Source: Galbitalea sp036495225 (GTDB taxonomy: Bacteria > Actinomycetota > Actinomycetes > Actinomycetales > Microbacteriaceae). Taken from it: DNA of 64,000 bases. Under the pieces are notes generated by a model that saw only the letters and a list, made by a program, of their open reading frames with translations, was not told the origin of the DNA and searched no databases. The position numbers and the translations under genes are program-made. Positions 1 through 8,435 of this stretch are shown here, piece after piece; position 1 is the first letter of the stretch, and each line of letters begins with the position of its first letter. Where the stretch lies: contig DASXNG010000054.1 in the NCBI GenBank assembly GCA_036495225.1, positions 6,071 through 70,070 of the forward strand, read 5' to 3'.

Positions 1-357
1 GGCGGCCCGACCTTCATCGAGGCCGTCACCTACCGCATGGGCCCGCACACGACATCCGATGATCCGACCCGGTACGAGAACCTGCAGGTGCGTTCGGAGT
101 GGGCATCGAAAGATCCACTCGTTCGCGTCGAACGGTATCTCGAGCGCATGGGCGTCCTCGACGACGAGGCGCGTGCATCCATCGCACAGAAGTCGAACGA
201 CACGGCCGCTCGGCTGCGACAGGCGGTCGTCGGCTTCGAGGATCCGGAGCCCCTTTCCCTCTTTGACAATGTCTACAGCGAGCCGCACTCCGGGCTCGAC
301 CGTCAAAAGCAGCAGTATGCCGCCTACCTCAGCTACATCGAGGGGAGCGTCCGATGA
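1..357 (+). CDS. bkdA: Branched-chain 2-oxo acid dehydrogenase E1 alpha subunit, C-terminal part (5' truncated by window edge)
   Basis: Only the last 118 residues are present; the reading frame is open from base 1. The segment EAVTYRMGPHTTSDDPTRY is the conserved C-terminal region of thiamine-diphosphate-dependent E1 alpha subunits, which decarboxylate a 2-oxo acid and pass the acyl group to the lipoyl domain of E2. The stop overlaps the start of the E1 beta gene (ATGA), so the two are translationally coupled. Assignment to the branched-chain enzyme rather than pyruvate dehydrogenase rests on context: the E2 gene and a leucine/isovalerate operon follow, as in the mycobacterial bkdABC locus. 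The substrate itself cannot be read from this fragment. Confidence 0.9.
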   Translation, partial: GGPTFIEAVTYRMGPHTTSDDPTRYENLQVRSEWASKDPLVRVERYLERMGVLDDEARASIAQKSNDTAARLRQAVVGFEDPEPLSLFDNVYSEPHSGLDRQKQQYAAYLSYIEGSVR

Positions 358-1367
358 GCGAGCAGCTCACCCTGTCGCGTGCGATCGGCACGGGGTTGCG
401 CAGGGCGCTCGAGGACGACGACCGAGTCATCCTGATCGGCGAGGACATTGGTGCGCTCGGTGGAGTCTTTCGCGTGACCGACGGACTGCAGCGCGACTTC
501 GGCACGGACCGCGTGATGGATGCGCCGCTCGCCGAGTCTGGCATCGTCGGCACGGCAATCGGGATGGCGATGCGCGGGTATCGGCCAGTCTGCGAGATCC
601 AGTTCGATGGCTTCATCTTTCCGGCGTTCGACCAGATTGTCGCGCAACTTGGCAAGATGCACTTCCGCACGGGAGGCACGGTTACCCTGCCGATCACGAT
701 TCGGGTGCCCTTCGGAGGCGGCATCGGTTCGGTCGAGCATCACTCCGAATCGCCAGAAGCCTATTTCGCGCACACGCCTGGGCTTCGCGTCGTGAGTTGT
801 GCCAATCCGCAGGACGCGCACACCATGATCCGCCAGGCCATTGCCTGCGACGATCCCGTGTTGTTCTTCGAGCCGAAGCGTCGGTACTGGGCGAAGGGTG
901 AGGTCGACGAAACCATTGACGAATCCACACTGCCGCTCGATCGTGCGCGGGTCGTTCTCACTGGAACGGATGTCACGCTCGTCGCATACGGTCCTCTCGT
1001 CGCGACGGCTCTGGATGCCGCAGCCGCGGCCGTCGATGACGGCATGTCGATCGAGGTGATTGACCTCCGCTCCCTGTCGCCCATCGACTTCGACACTCTC
1101 GAGCAATCCGTGTGCAAGACGGGCCGGCTCGTGGTCACGCACGAGGCCCAGCATTTCGGTGGGCTGGGAGCCGAAATTGCGGCCACGATGACCGATCTCT
1201 GCTTCAAGAACCTCAAGGCCGCTCCTCAGCGGGTCACCGGCTTCGACGTGCCGTACCCACCCGCAAAGCTGGAGGAGCACTTTCTGCCAGATCTCGACCG
1301 CATCCTCGATGCCGTCGACCGCGTGATGGGGCGCGAGAACTCACTCACCGGTTGGACCGCATCATGA
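354..1367 (+). CDS. bkdB: Branched-chain 2-oxo acid dehydrogenase E1 beta subunit
   Basis: The 337-residue protein has the normal length of an E1 beta subunit. It contains the early GEDIGALGGVFRVT segment, the DAPLAESGIVGTAIGMA core and the FGGGIGSVEHHSESPEAYF segment typical of the family, and a C-terminal transketolase-like part (LVAYGPLVATALDAAAAA, then VVTHEAQHFGGLGAEIAA). With E1 alpha it forms the heterotetramer that decarboxylates branched-chain 2-oxo acids made by transamination of leucine, isoleucine and valine. ATG at 354 overlaps the stop of the alpha gene, and its own stop overlaps the E2 start, giving a compact three-gene unit. Branched-chain rather than pyruvate specificity is inferred from neighbours. 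Confidence 0.93.
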   Translation: MSEQLTLSRAIGTGLRRALEDDDRVILIGEDIGALGGVFRVTDGLQRDFGTDRVMDAPLAESGIVGTAIGMAMRGYRPVCEIQFDGFIFPAFDQIVAQLGKMHFRTGGTVTLPITIRVPFGGGIGSVEHHSESPEAYFAHTPGLRVVSCANPQDAHTMIRQAIACDDPVLFFEPKRRYWAKGEVDETIDESTLPLDRARVVLTGTDVTLVAYGPLVATALDAAAAAVDDGMSIEVIDLRSLSPIDFDTLEQSVCKTGRLVVTHEAQHFGGLGAEIAATMTDLCFKNLKAAPQRVTGFDVPYPPAKLEEHFLPDLDRILDAVDRVMGRENSLTGWTAS

Positions 1368-2533
1368 CGCGCGACTTTCTGCTCCCCGACCTTGGCGAGG
1401 GACTCACCGAATCCGAACTCGTTGCGTGGCACGTCGCGGTCGGGCAACTCGTTGAGCTGAACCAGCCGATCGCCGAAGTGGAGACGGCGAAGGCCATCGT
1501 GCAGCTACCGTCACCGTTTGCCGGCGTGATCGCGCAACTCTACGTCGAGGAAGGATCAACCGTCGCTGTCGGAACGCCCATCGTTGCGTTCGAGCTGGAT
1601 GAGTTGGAACCGACGGTGGTCGAAGATGCCCCGCAGGCGATTGCGGTGGCCGAGGCGGTCGCGGAGCCAGAGCCGGCCGCTGACGCAGAGCCGGTTCAGG
1701 ATGTCGCGGACGCTCCAGTCGAACGAAACTCGGTGCTCGTCGGCTACGGCCCGCGCGTTGAGACCGGCGTGCGGCCGGAACGCAAGCGGCATTCGGTCCC
1801 GGCGAGCGAGCCGGTTATTGCCAAAACGTCAGACGCGCGGCCTCGAGAGACGCGCATTCCCATTCGAGGCGTCCGCAAGGCGACGGCCGATGCCATGGTG
1901 CGCAGCGCCTTCACCGCACCCCATGTCACGGAATTCCTCACCGTCGATGTGACAGCGACGCTCGAGCTCATCGAACACCTTCGGGAGAAGTCGAACTCGA
2001 AAGTTACGCTCCTTGCGGTCGTCTCGAAGGCACTGTGCATCGCGGTTCGTCGCAACCCGAGCCTCAATTCCAGCTGGGACGATTCGGCCGGAGAGATCGT
2101 TGAGTTCGGCTACGTGAACCTGGGCATCGCGGTTGCGACACCGCGCGGGCTGCTCGTTCCCAACATCCGCGATGCCGACGCGATGGGGCTCGCCGAGCTC
2201 ACAACATCCATCTCGGACCTGGCGGAGACAGCACGCAACGGAACTACGACCGCGGTATCGCTGACCGGCGGCACCATCTCGATCTCCAACGTCGGCGTTT
2301 TCGGAGTTGACGCGGGCACGCCGATCGTGAACCCGGGGGAGGCCGCGATTCTGGCGATGGGGGCGGTGAGGCGCGAGCCCCGCGAGCACAACGGTGAAAT
2401 TGCGCTGCGAGACGCGATGACGTTGAGCCTGTCGTTTGATCACCGGTTGGTCGATGGCGAGCAGGGCTCCAGACTCCTCACGGACATCGGTGCGATTCTG
2501 ACCAATCCCGGCGTCGTGCTCGCGATGGTTTAG
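1364..2533 (+). CDS. bkdC: Dihydrolipoamide acyltransferase (E2) of the branched-chain complex, apparently lacking the E3-binding domain
   Basis: Start chosen at ATG 1364 because it overlaps the previous stop (ATGA) and begins with MTRDFLLPDLGEG, the classic lipoyl-domain opening; the frame is open further upstream but that part is antiparallel shadow. The protein has 389 residues. Residues 1-80 are a lipoyl domain with the lipoylated lysine in VETAKA (Lys43). Residues about 150-389 are the acyltransferase domain, ending in the catalytic FDHRLVDG motif. Between them lies only an Ala/Pro/Glu-rich linker with VLVGYGP; the usual peripheral subunit-binding domain (the AKPPVRKLAKELGVDL to GGxITxxDV type sequence) is not seen, and the frame across the gap is continuous. 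The stop overlaps the stop of the convergent tetR by four bases. Confidence 0.92.
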   Translation: MTRDFLLPDLGEGLTESELVAWHVAVGQLVELNQPIAEVETAKAIVQLPSPFAGVIAQLYVEEGSTVAVGTPIVAFELDELEPTVVEDAPQAIAVAEAVAEPEPAADAEPVQDVADAPVERNSVLVGYGPRVETGVRPERKRHSVPASEPVIAKTSDARPRETRIPIRGVRKATADAMVRSAFTAPHVTEFLTVDVTATLELIEHLREKSNSKVTLLAVVSKALCIAVRRNPSLNSSWDDSAGEIVEFGYVNLGIAVATPRGLLVPNIRDADAMGLAELTTSISDLAETARNGTTTAVSLTGGTISISNVGVFGVDAGTPIVNPGEAAILAMGAVRREPREHNGEIALRDAMTLSLSFDHRLVDGEQGSRLLTDIGAILTNPGVVLAMV

Positions 2534-3123
2534 CGCGTGGTGAGGGCCGCGAGAGCCATCGACTCGAGCAACCCGCGCACGGCTGTTTTGGTCGAGGTGC
2601 GCGCGCTGTGCGGGGTCGAGTTGATGAGTCCGAAGGTCGCACGTGCTCTGATGCGCAGTTCTGCAACCGGCGTGCCGGGGTGGATGTCGCCGAGCACGCC
2701 GACCCACGCCTCGATGTAACTGCGCTGCAGTTGGCGCACGGTCGAGCGATTCTCAGGCGCAAGACTGTCGAGGTCGCGATCCTGCACCACGATGACGTCT
2801 GCGTTGGAGAGAGCGAATTCCACGTGGAAGGCGACGAGCGCTTTCAACGCGCTCGCGGCATCCGAAGCACGGGAAATGACGTCCTCGCCCCCAGTCAGCA
2901 GACCCTTTGATGCATCGAGCAGCAGCGCCGCGAGCACCGCCTGCTTGCTGGCGAAATGCCGGTAGACGGCCGGCCCGCTGACCCCGGCGGCCGCGCCGAG
3001 TTCTTCGAGGGAGACGCGGGCGTAGCCGCGTTCGGCGAACAGGGCAGCAGCGGCAGCCAGCAGCGCGCTGCGACGATCGGCCTTGGCTCGGTCGCGTGAG
3101 GTTTGCGTGGCAACGCTCGACAT
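2530..3123 (-). CDS. TetR-family transcriptional regulator, probable repressor of the branched-chain acyl-CoA operon
   Basis: The 197-residue protein has an N-terminal TetR helix-turn-helix (residues about 15-60: ALFAERGYARVSLEELG then GVSGPAVYRHFASKQA) and a variable all-helical ligand domain. It is divergent from accD1 with 68 bp between them, and its stop overlaps that of bkdC. In mycobacteria the corresponding locus is controlled by the TetR repressor BkaR, so the same job is likely here, with an acyl-CoA or branched-chain acid as inducer. Two inverted repeats in the divergent intergenic region are candidate operators for both promoters. The ligand cannot be deduced from sequence. Confidence 0.88.
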   Translation of the reverse strand: MSSVATQTSRDRAKADRRSALLAAAAALFAERGYARVSLEELGAAAGVSGPAVYRHFASKQAVLAALLLDASKGLLTGGEDVISRASDAASALKALVAFHVEFALSNADVIVVQDRDLDSLAPENRSTVRQLQRSYIEAWVGVLGDIHPGTPVAELRIRARATFGLINSTPHSARTSTKTAVRGLLESMALAALTTR

Positions 3124-3125
3124 TC

Positions 3126-3170
3126 CAGTTAATCTACACTAACCTGAATCCAGTTAGCCACTACTAACTG
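3126..3170. promoter_or_regulatory. Candidate TetR operators between tetR and accD1
   Basis: Bases 3151-3170 read CAGTTAGCCACTACTAACTG, a perfect 7-bp inverted repeat (CAGTTAG/CTAACTG) around a 6-bp spacer. A weaker copy lies at 3126-3146 (CAGTTA ... TAACCTG). Both sit in the 68-bp gap between the divergent tetR and accD1 starts, as expected for an autoregulated TetR repressor that also controls the neighbouring operon. That these are binding sites is inferred. Confidence 0.6.
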
Positions 3171-3191
3171 AGGACGTGGAAAGCGCGGTCG

Positions 3192-4799
3192 ATGACGACA
3201 CTGGGAACACGGGTCCACCCCGCGGACGCGACGTTTCGCGAGAACGACCTGGCACAGCGCGCCCTCGTCGCGGAGCTGAAAGAGCGTCTCGCGACTACGG
3301 CCCTCGGCGGCCCGGAGCGTTCGCGCGAGCGTCATGTCGCGCGGGGAAAACTCCTGCCCCGCGAACGCATCGACGAGCTCCTGGACGTCGGCAGCCCCTT
3401 CCTCGAACTGGCACCCCTCGCAGCCAACGGGCTCTACGACGACGAGGCGCCCTCCGCCGGGCTCATCGCCGGGGTCGGCATGGTGCACGACCGTCCGGTG
3501 CTGGTGATCTCCAACGACGCGACGGTCAAGGGCGGCACGTATTACCCGCTCACAGTGAAGAAGCACCTCCGTGCCCAGCAGGTCGCCCTCGAAAATCGGC
3601 TGCCGTGCATCTACCTCGTCGACTCGGGTGGTGCATATCTGCCCATGCAGGATGAAGTGTTTCCCGACCATGACGACTTCGGTCGCATCTTCTACAACCA
3701 GGCGAGAATGTCGGCCGCGGGCATCCCGCAGATCGCCTCGGTGATGGGGTCGTGTACCGCCGGTGGCGCTTATGTCCCCGCGATGAGCGACGAAAGCATC
3801 ATCGTGCGCGGACAGGGAACGATCTTCCTGGGCGGCCCACCTCTGGTCAAGGCGGCAATCGGCGAGATCGTCACCGCGGAGGAGCTCGGCGGGGGAGACC
3901 TGCACGCCCGCGTGTCTGGCGTTGTCGATCATCTCGCGGACGATGACCGCCATGCGCTCGGCATTGTTCGTGACATCGTCGCCACCCTCGGGCGACCCGC
4001 GGCTCCTGCGTGGGAGGTCATCGAAGCTCGAGAGCCCGTCGTGGACGTTGCCCAGTTGTATGGCGTCGTGCCGACGGACGTGCAGTCGCCGTACGATGTG
4101 CGGGAGGTCATCGCCCGGCTCGTCGACGCGAGCGAATTCGCCGAGTTCAAGAGTGAATACGGCGCGACCCTGGTGACGGGCTTCGCGCACATCCACGGGC
4201 ATCCGGTTGGGATCCTCGCAAACAACGGGGTGTTGTTCAGTGAGTCCGCGCAGAAGGGTGCGCACTTCATCGAACTCTGCGACCAGCGGGGTATCCCGCT
4301 CGTATTCCTGCAGAACATCTCGGGTTTCATGGTCGGTCGTGATGCGGAAGCCGGGGGCATCGCGAAGCACGGTGCAAAGATGGTGACCGCTGTCGCGACC
4401 ACTCGCGTGCCGAAGCTGACGGTCGTGATCGGCGGATCGTTCGGCGCTGGAAACTACTCGATGTGCGGGCGAGCGTATGGTCCGCGATTCCTGTGGATGT
4501 GGCCGGCGAGCCGGATCTCGGTCATGGGCGGCCAGCAGGCGGCGTCCGTGCTCTCCACGGTTCGGCGGGAGCAGCTGGAGGGTCGCGGCGAACAGTGGTC
4601 CGCCGACGAGGAGGCCGCGTTCGCCGATCCGATTCGGGAACAGTACGAGACGCAGGGCAGCCCCTATTACTCGACGGCGCGGCTCTGGGACGACGGCATC
4701 ATCGACCCGGCTGACACCAGAACCGTGCTCGGGCTCGCGCTCGAACTGTGTGCTGCGACACCGCTCCCAGCCCCCGCCTTCGGGCTGTTCAGGATGTGA
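3192..4799 (+). CDS. accD1: Acyl-CoA carboxylase beta (carboxyltransferase) subunit, methylcrotonyl-CoA carboxylase type
   Basis: The 535-residue protein is the carboxyltransferase partner of the biotin-bearing subunit encoded next. It has the crotonase-like double domain of the family: YLVDSGGAYLPMQ and GSCTAGGAYVPAMSDE in the N-half, and FLQNISGFMVG, GGSFGAGNYSMCGRAY and RISVMGGQQAASVL in the C-half. The GSFGAGNYSMCGRAYGPRF segment and the length fit the methylcrotonyl-CoA carboxylase branch (AccD1 in mycobacteria). In leucine degradation this enzyme carboxylates 3-methylcrotonyl-CoA to 3-methylglutaconyl-CoA. It is the first gene of a five-gene operon; accA1 starts 5 bp after its stop. Confidence 0.93.
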   Translation: MTTLGTRVHPADATFRENDLAQRALVAELKERLATTALGGPERSRERHVARGKLLPRERIDELLDVGSPFLELAPLAANGLYDDEAPSAGLIAGVGMVHDRPVLVISNDATVKGGTYYPLTVKKHLRAQQVALENRLPCIYLVDSGGAYLPMQDEVFPDHDDFGRIFYNQARMSAAGIPQIASVMGSCTAGGAYVPAMSDESIIVRGQGTIFLGGPPLVKAAIGEIVTAEELGGGDLHARVSGVVDHLADDDRHALGIVRDIVATLGRPAAPAWEVIEAREPVVDVAQLYGVVPTDVQSPYDVREVIARLVDASEFAEFKSEYGATLVTGFAHIHGHPVGILANNGVLFSESAQKGAHFIELCDQRGIPLVFLQNISGFMVGRDAEAGGIAKHGAKMVTAVATTRVPKLTVVIGGSFGAGNYSMCGRAYGPRFLWMWPASRISVMGGQQAASVLSTVRREQLEGRGEQWSADEEAAFADPIREQYETQGSPYYSTARLWDDGIIDPADTRTVLGLALELCAATPLPAPAFGLFRM

Positions 4800-4804
4800 C
4801 GCAC

Positions 4805-6802
4805 GTGTCCCTGTTCGAATCGGTGCTCATCGCCAATCGCGGTGAGATCGCATGCCGAGTCATCGACACGCTGCGGCGACTTGGCATCCGATCGATCGCT
4901 GTCTACAGCGATGCGGACGAGGGTGCTCGACACGTCGGACTGGCGGATGTCGCGCTACGCATCGGCCCTGCCGCCGCGGCCGAGAGCTATCTCAGCATCC
5001 CCGCGATTATCGGCGCAGCCAGGGAGTCGGGGGCCGAGGCCATCCATCCCGGGTACGGGTTCCTGTCCGAAAACCCGGAACTCGCACGCGCCTGCGCAGC
5101 GGCTGGGTTCGTGTTCATCGGGCCGCAGCCCGAGGCCATCGAGGTCATGGGTGACAAGATCCGCGCCAAGGCGCACGTTGCGGCACGAGGAGTTCCGGTC
5201 ATCCCCGGCGCTGGCGAGGCTGGCATGTCCGACGCCGAGCTGATGGTTGCGGCAGCTGACGTCGGCTACCCGCTGCTCATCAAGCCCTCGGCGGGGGGCG
5301 GCGGCAAGGGCATGACGGTCGTCGAACGGGAGGATGATCTCTCCGAAGCGCTTCTCGGTGCCAGGCGCGTCGCCCTCGCCGCTTTCGGCGACGACACGTT
5401 GCTTCTCGAGCGCTATGTCACGCGGCCGCGGCACATCGAGGTGCAGGTGCTAGGCGATGCTGCCGGCACGATCATCCATTTGGGCGAGCGGGAGTGTTCG
5501 CTGCAGCGCAGGCACCAGAAGGTCATCGAGGAGGCGCCGTCGCCGCTTCTCACCGCCGCTCAACGTGAACGCATGGGCGAGGCCGCCTGTGCCGTCGCGG
5601 CGAGTGTCGATTATCTCGGAGCGGGCACCGTCGAATTTCTGGTGTCGGATGCCGCGCCAGACGAGTTCTTCTTCATGGAGATGAACACGCGACTGCAAGT
5701 CGAGCATCCGGTGACCGAACTCGTGACCGGCATTGACCTCGTCGAACAACAGTTGCGCATCGCGGCGGGCCAACCGCTCGGGCTCGCCCAGTCGAAGGTC
5801 GTCCTCACCGGTCACGCAATCGAGGCTCGGCTGTATGCGGAAGACCCCGCGCGCGACTTTCTGCCGTCAGCCGGCACGGTGGTGGCGCTCGGATCGCCGT
5901 CCGGTGCGGGAGTGAGGGTGGACAGTGCGCTCATCGAAGGTGTCGTCGTGACCTCCGATTACGATCCGATGCTCGCGAAGATCGTCGGCTTCGGAGCCAA
6001 TCGCGACGAAGCCCTCGCCCGACTGGATGCCGCCCTCGCCGACACCCTCGTCCTCGGGGTCCGCACCAACCGACAGTTTCTGCGCGGACTCCTTGCCGAC
6101 CCTGACGTTCGGGCAGGCCGGCTCGATACGGGGCTCATCGAAAGATCGCGAGCCGCCGAAACGCGCGGCGCGCCGGATGACGCGGCTCTCGTGACCGTGG
6201 CGCTCACCTTGCACGCTTTCGGCTGGGCCGGCTCGCCGTGGCACCGGCCAAGCGGCTGGCGCGTTGGCGTCGCTCGCCAGGTTCGTTACGTGCTGAGGCA
6301 CGGCTCAGAAGACTTCGACGTGCTTGTGAGCGGCCCGCCGGATGACGCGAGGACCGAGATCGGCGGAGTGACCAGGCACGCGCGGTATGCATGTCGCGAC
6401 GGCAAGACTTCGGTCGAGCTTGACGGTCGGATCGTGACATCCACTGTCGTAGTTGTCGCGAACCGAATCTGGGTCGGAAGCCACGATTTTGCGGTTGATT
6501 TCGAGGTCGTCTCCCGTGAGCAAGCGCTCGCCGAGCACCGAGCGACCCTGACCCGCGTCCCCGGTGCGGTGAGCCCGGAGGTGCGCACGCCCATGCCGGG
6601 CACGGTCGTGGCGGTCGCCGTCGCGACCGGCGACACCGTTGCGATTGGTCAGCTCATCGCCACCATCGAAGCCATGAAGATGGAGCACACCATGCTCGCT
6701 TCCACAGCCGGCGTCGTCACCCTCGACGTCTCACCGGGCGACCAGGTCGCACTCGACCAGGTCGTCGCATCCATCAGTCCTCACGAAGGAGCAGCACCAT
6801 GA
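4805..6802 (+). CDS. accA1: Acyl-CoA carboxylase alpha subunit: biotin carboxylase fused to biotin carboxyl carrier
   Basis: Start set at GTG 4805 (VSLFESVLIANRGEIACRV), giving 665 residues; a longer frame from 4748 would overlap the end of accD1 without a family match. The protein has a biotin carboxylase N-domain (IANRGEIACRVI, HPGYGFLSENPELARAC), an ATP-grasp core (KPSAGGGGKGM, then ERECSLQRRHQKVIEEAPSP, EMNTRLQVEHPVTE) and a C-terminal biotinyl domain with EAMKMEH, the modified residue being about Lys625. It supplies carboxybiotin to AccD1. Its stop overlaps the start of the acyl-CoA dehydrogenase gene, so the operon is tightly coupled. Confidence 0.94.
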   Translation: MSLFESVLIANRGEIACRVIDTLRRLGIRSIAVYSDADEGARHVGLADVALRIGPAAAAESYLSIPAIIGAARESGAEAIHPGYGFLSENPELARACAAAGFVFIGPQPEAIEVMGDKIRAKAHVAARGVPVIPGAGEAGMSDAELMVAAADVGYPLLIKPSAGGGGKGMTVVEREDDLSEALLGARRVALAAFGDDTLLLERYVTRPRHIEVQVLGDAAGTIIHLGERECSLQRRHQKVIEEAPSPLLTAAQRERMGEAACAVAASVDYLGAGTVEFLVSDAAPDEFFFMEMNTRLQVEHPVTELVTGIDLVEQQLRIAAGQPLGLAQSKVVLTGHAIEARLYAEDPARDFLPSAGTVVALGSPSGAGVRVDSALIEGVVVTSDYDPMLAKIVGFGANRDEALARLDAALADTLVLGVRTNRQFLRGLLADPDVRAGRLDTGLIERSRAAETRGAPDDAALVTVALTLHAFGWAGSPWHRPSGWRVGVARQVRYVLRHGSEDFDVLVSGPPDDARTEIGGVTRHARYACRDGKTSVELDGRIVTSTVVVVANRIWVGSHDFAVDFEVVSREQALAEHRATLTRVPGAVSPEVRTPMPGTVVAVAVATGDTVAIGQLIATIEAMKMEHTMLASTAGVVTLDVSPGDQVALDQVVASISPHEGAAP

Positions 6803-7965
6803 ACAACGACCTCAGCCGAGAAGAACAACAACTGAGCGACGAGGTGCGCGACTTCGCCGACAGCGTCGTCGCGCCCGCGGCGTACGAGTACGACACCAAG
6901 CGTGAGCTGCCGTACGACATCATCGCGGCGATGGGCGACATGGGCCTCTTCGGGCTGCCGATTGCGAAGGAGTACGGCGGGCAGGGTCGCACCTACTTCG
7001 AGTTGTGCCTTGCGATCGAGCAGCTGAGTCGCGCCGACCAGTCCATCGGGGTCACGCTCGAGGCGGGCGTCGGGCTCGGCATCATGCCGATCTACCGATT
7101 CGGCACGGAGGAACAGCGACAGCGTTGGCTGCCCGATCTGACTGCCGGTCGCGCGCTCGCAGGCTTCGGTCTGACGGAGGCTGAGGCGGGATCGGATGCC
7201 GCGCACACACAGACCACCGCGGTACTCGACGGTGGGGAGTGGGTCATCAACGGGTCTAAGCAGTTCATCACGAACTCCGGAAGCAAGATCACCAGGCTGG
7301 TGACGGTGACCGCGGTCACCGGCGAAAGCACCCGGGGCGACGGCAGCGTGCGCAAGGAACTGACAGCGATCCTGGTGCCGAACGGAACCCCAGGATTCAC
7401 GGTCGAGCCCAGCTACGACAAGGTCGGCTGGCACACATCCGACACCCACCCTCTTCGGTTCGAAAACGTTCGAGTGCCAGCGGCCAATCTGCTTGGGGAA
7501 TGCGGTCGGGGCTTCGCCCAGTTCCTTGAGGTGCTCGACGAGGGGCGTGTCGCGTTCGCGGCGCTCTGCACCGGAGCGGCGCAAGGTTGTCTCGAAGAAG
7601 CCATGCGGTACGCGGCATCCAGAAACGTTTTCGGGCATCCGATCGGCGAAAACCAGCACATCGCGTTCAAGATTGCGCGGATGCAGGCGCGCGTGCACTC
7701 GGCGCGGCTCGCGTACTACGACGCGGCGCGACGAATCGATGCTGGGCAGCCCTTCAAGCTGCAGGCTTCGCTCGCCAAACTGATCGCGAGCGAAGCCGCC
7801 ATGGACAACGCGAGAGACGCGACCCAGATCTTCGGTGGGTACGGTTTTCTCAACGAAAACCCGGTCGCGCGGCACTATCGGGACTCGAAGATTCTCGAGA
7901 TCGGCGAAGGCACCACGGAGGTTCAGCTGATGGTCATCAGCAGGGAGTTGGGGTTCGCGGCATGA
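6799..7965 (+). CDS. Acyl-CoA dehydrogenase, probable isovaleryl-CoA dehydrogenase (FadE19-like)
   Basis: The 388-residue flavoprotein shows the full acyl-CoA dehydrogenase pattern: LTEAEAGSDAAHTQTTAV, INGSKQFITNSG, and near the end QIFGGYGFLNENPVARHYRD followed by KILEIGEGTTEVQ. It would oxidise a short branched acyl-CoA, most simply isovaleryl-CoA to 3-methylcrotonyl-CoA, passing electrons to electron-transfer flavoprotein. The substrate is inferred from its place between the methylcrotonyl-CoA carboxylase genes and the MaoC/CitE pair, the same order as fadE19 in the mycobacterial cluster. ATG 6799 overlaps the accA1 stop, and its stop overlaps the next start. Confidence 0.9.
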   Translation: MNNDLSREEQQLSDEVRDFADSVVAPAAYEYDTKRELPYDIIAAMGDMGLFGLPIAKEYGGQGRTYFELCLAIEQLSRADQSIGVTLEAGVGLGIMPIYRFGTEEQRQRWLPDLTAGRALAGFGLTEAEAGSDAAHTQTTAVLDGGEWVINGSKQFITNSGSKITRLVTVTAVTGESTRGDGSVRKELTAILVPNGTPGFTVEPSYDKVGWHTSDTHPLRFENVRVPAANLLGECGRGFAQFLEVLDEGRVAFAALCTGAAQGCLEEAMRYAASRNVFGHPIGENQHIAFKIARMQARVHSARLAYYDAARRIDAGQPFKLQASLAKLIASEAAMDNARDATQIFGGYGFLNENPVARHYRDSKILEIGEGTTEVQLMVISRELGFAA

Positions 7966-8435
7966 GCGACATCGAACAACGGGGGCTGTACTTCGAGGAA
8001 TTCGTGGTCGGCGACCGGTACCTTCATCGGCCGGGGCGCACGGTCACGGAGGCCGACAACGTGCTCTTCTCCACGCTCACCATGAACTCGCAGGCGCTGC
8101 ACCTCGATGCCGCGTGGTCCGCGACCCAGCCGTTCGGGCAGCGGCTCGTCAACTCGATGTTCACACTCGCCACCATGGTCGGCAGCTCGGTAGGGCAACT
8201 GACACAGGGCACGCTTGTCGCGAACCTCGGGTTTAGCGCGGTCGCATTTCCGGCGCCGCTGTTCATCGGGGACACGCTGTACTCCGAGACGACGATCGAG
8301 GCGGCCCGGCTGTCGGAGTCGCGCCCCGGGCAGGGCATCGTCACGCTGGCTCACACGGGACGCAACCAGGACGGCGTCGTAGTGGCAACGGCCGGGCGTT
8401 CGGCGCTGATGTGGTGCGAGGGCGCGCGACCATGA
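7962..8435 (+). CDS. MaoC-family (R)-hydratase, probable methylglutaconyl/itaconyl-CoA hydratase
   Basis: Start at ATG 7962 overlaps the previous stop (ATGA) and gives 157 residues, the usual size of single-domain MaoC dehydratases. The hot-dog signature is visible: FEEFVVGDRYLHRPGRTVTE, then ALHLDAAWSATQPFGQRLVN with the catalytic Asp/His region, and PLFIGDTLYSETTI. In the equivalent mycobacterial cluster the MaoC protein works with the CitE-like lyase in leucine and itaconate breakdown, hydrating the unsaturated acyl-CoA that the lyase then cleaves. That role is inferred here from the identical gene order. The frame is open upstream of 7962 but only antisense to other genes. Confidence 0.86.
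   Translation: MSDIEQRGLYFEEFVVGDRYLHRPGRTVTEADNVLFSTLTMNSQALHLDAAWSATQPFGQRLVNSMFTLATMVGSSVGQLTQGTLVANLGFSAVAFPAPLFIGDTLYSETTIEAARLSESRPGQGIVTLAHTGRNQDGVVVATAGRSALMWCEGARP

Noticed and set aside
3129..4370. 413-codon open frame on the minus strand
   Set aside because: It lies opposite accD1, which has strong family motifs. The minus product shows no recognisable domain.
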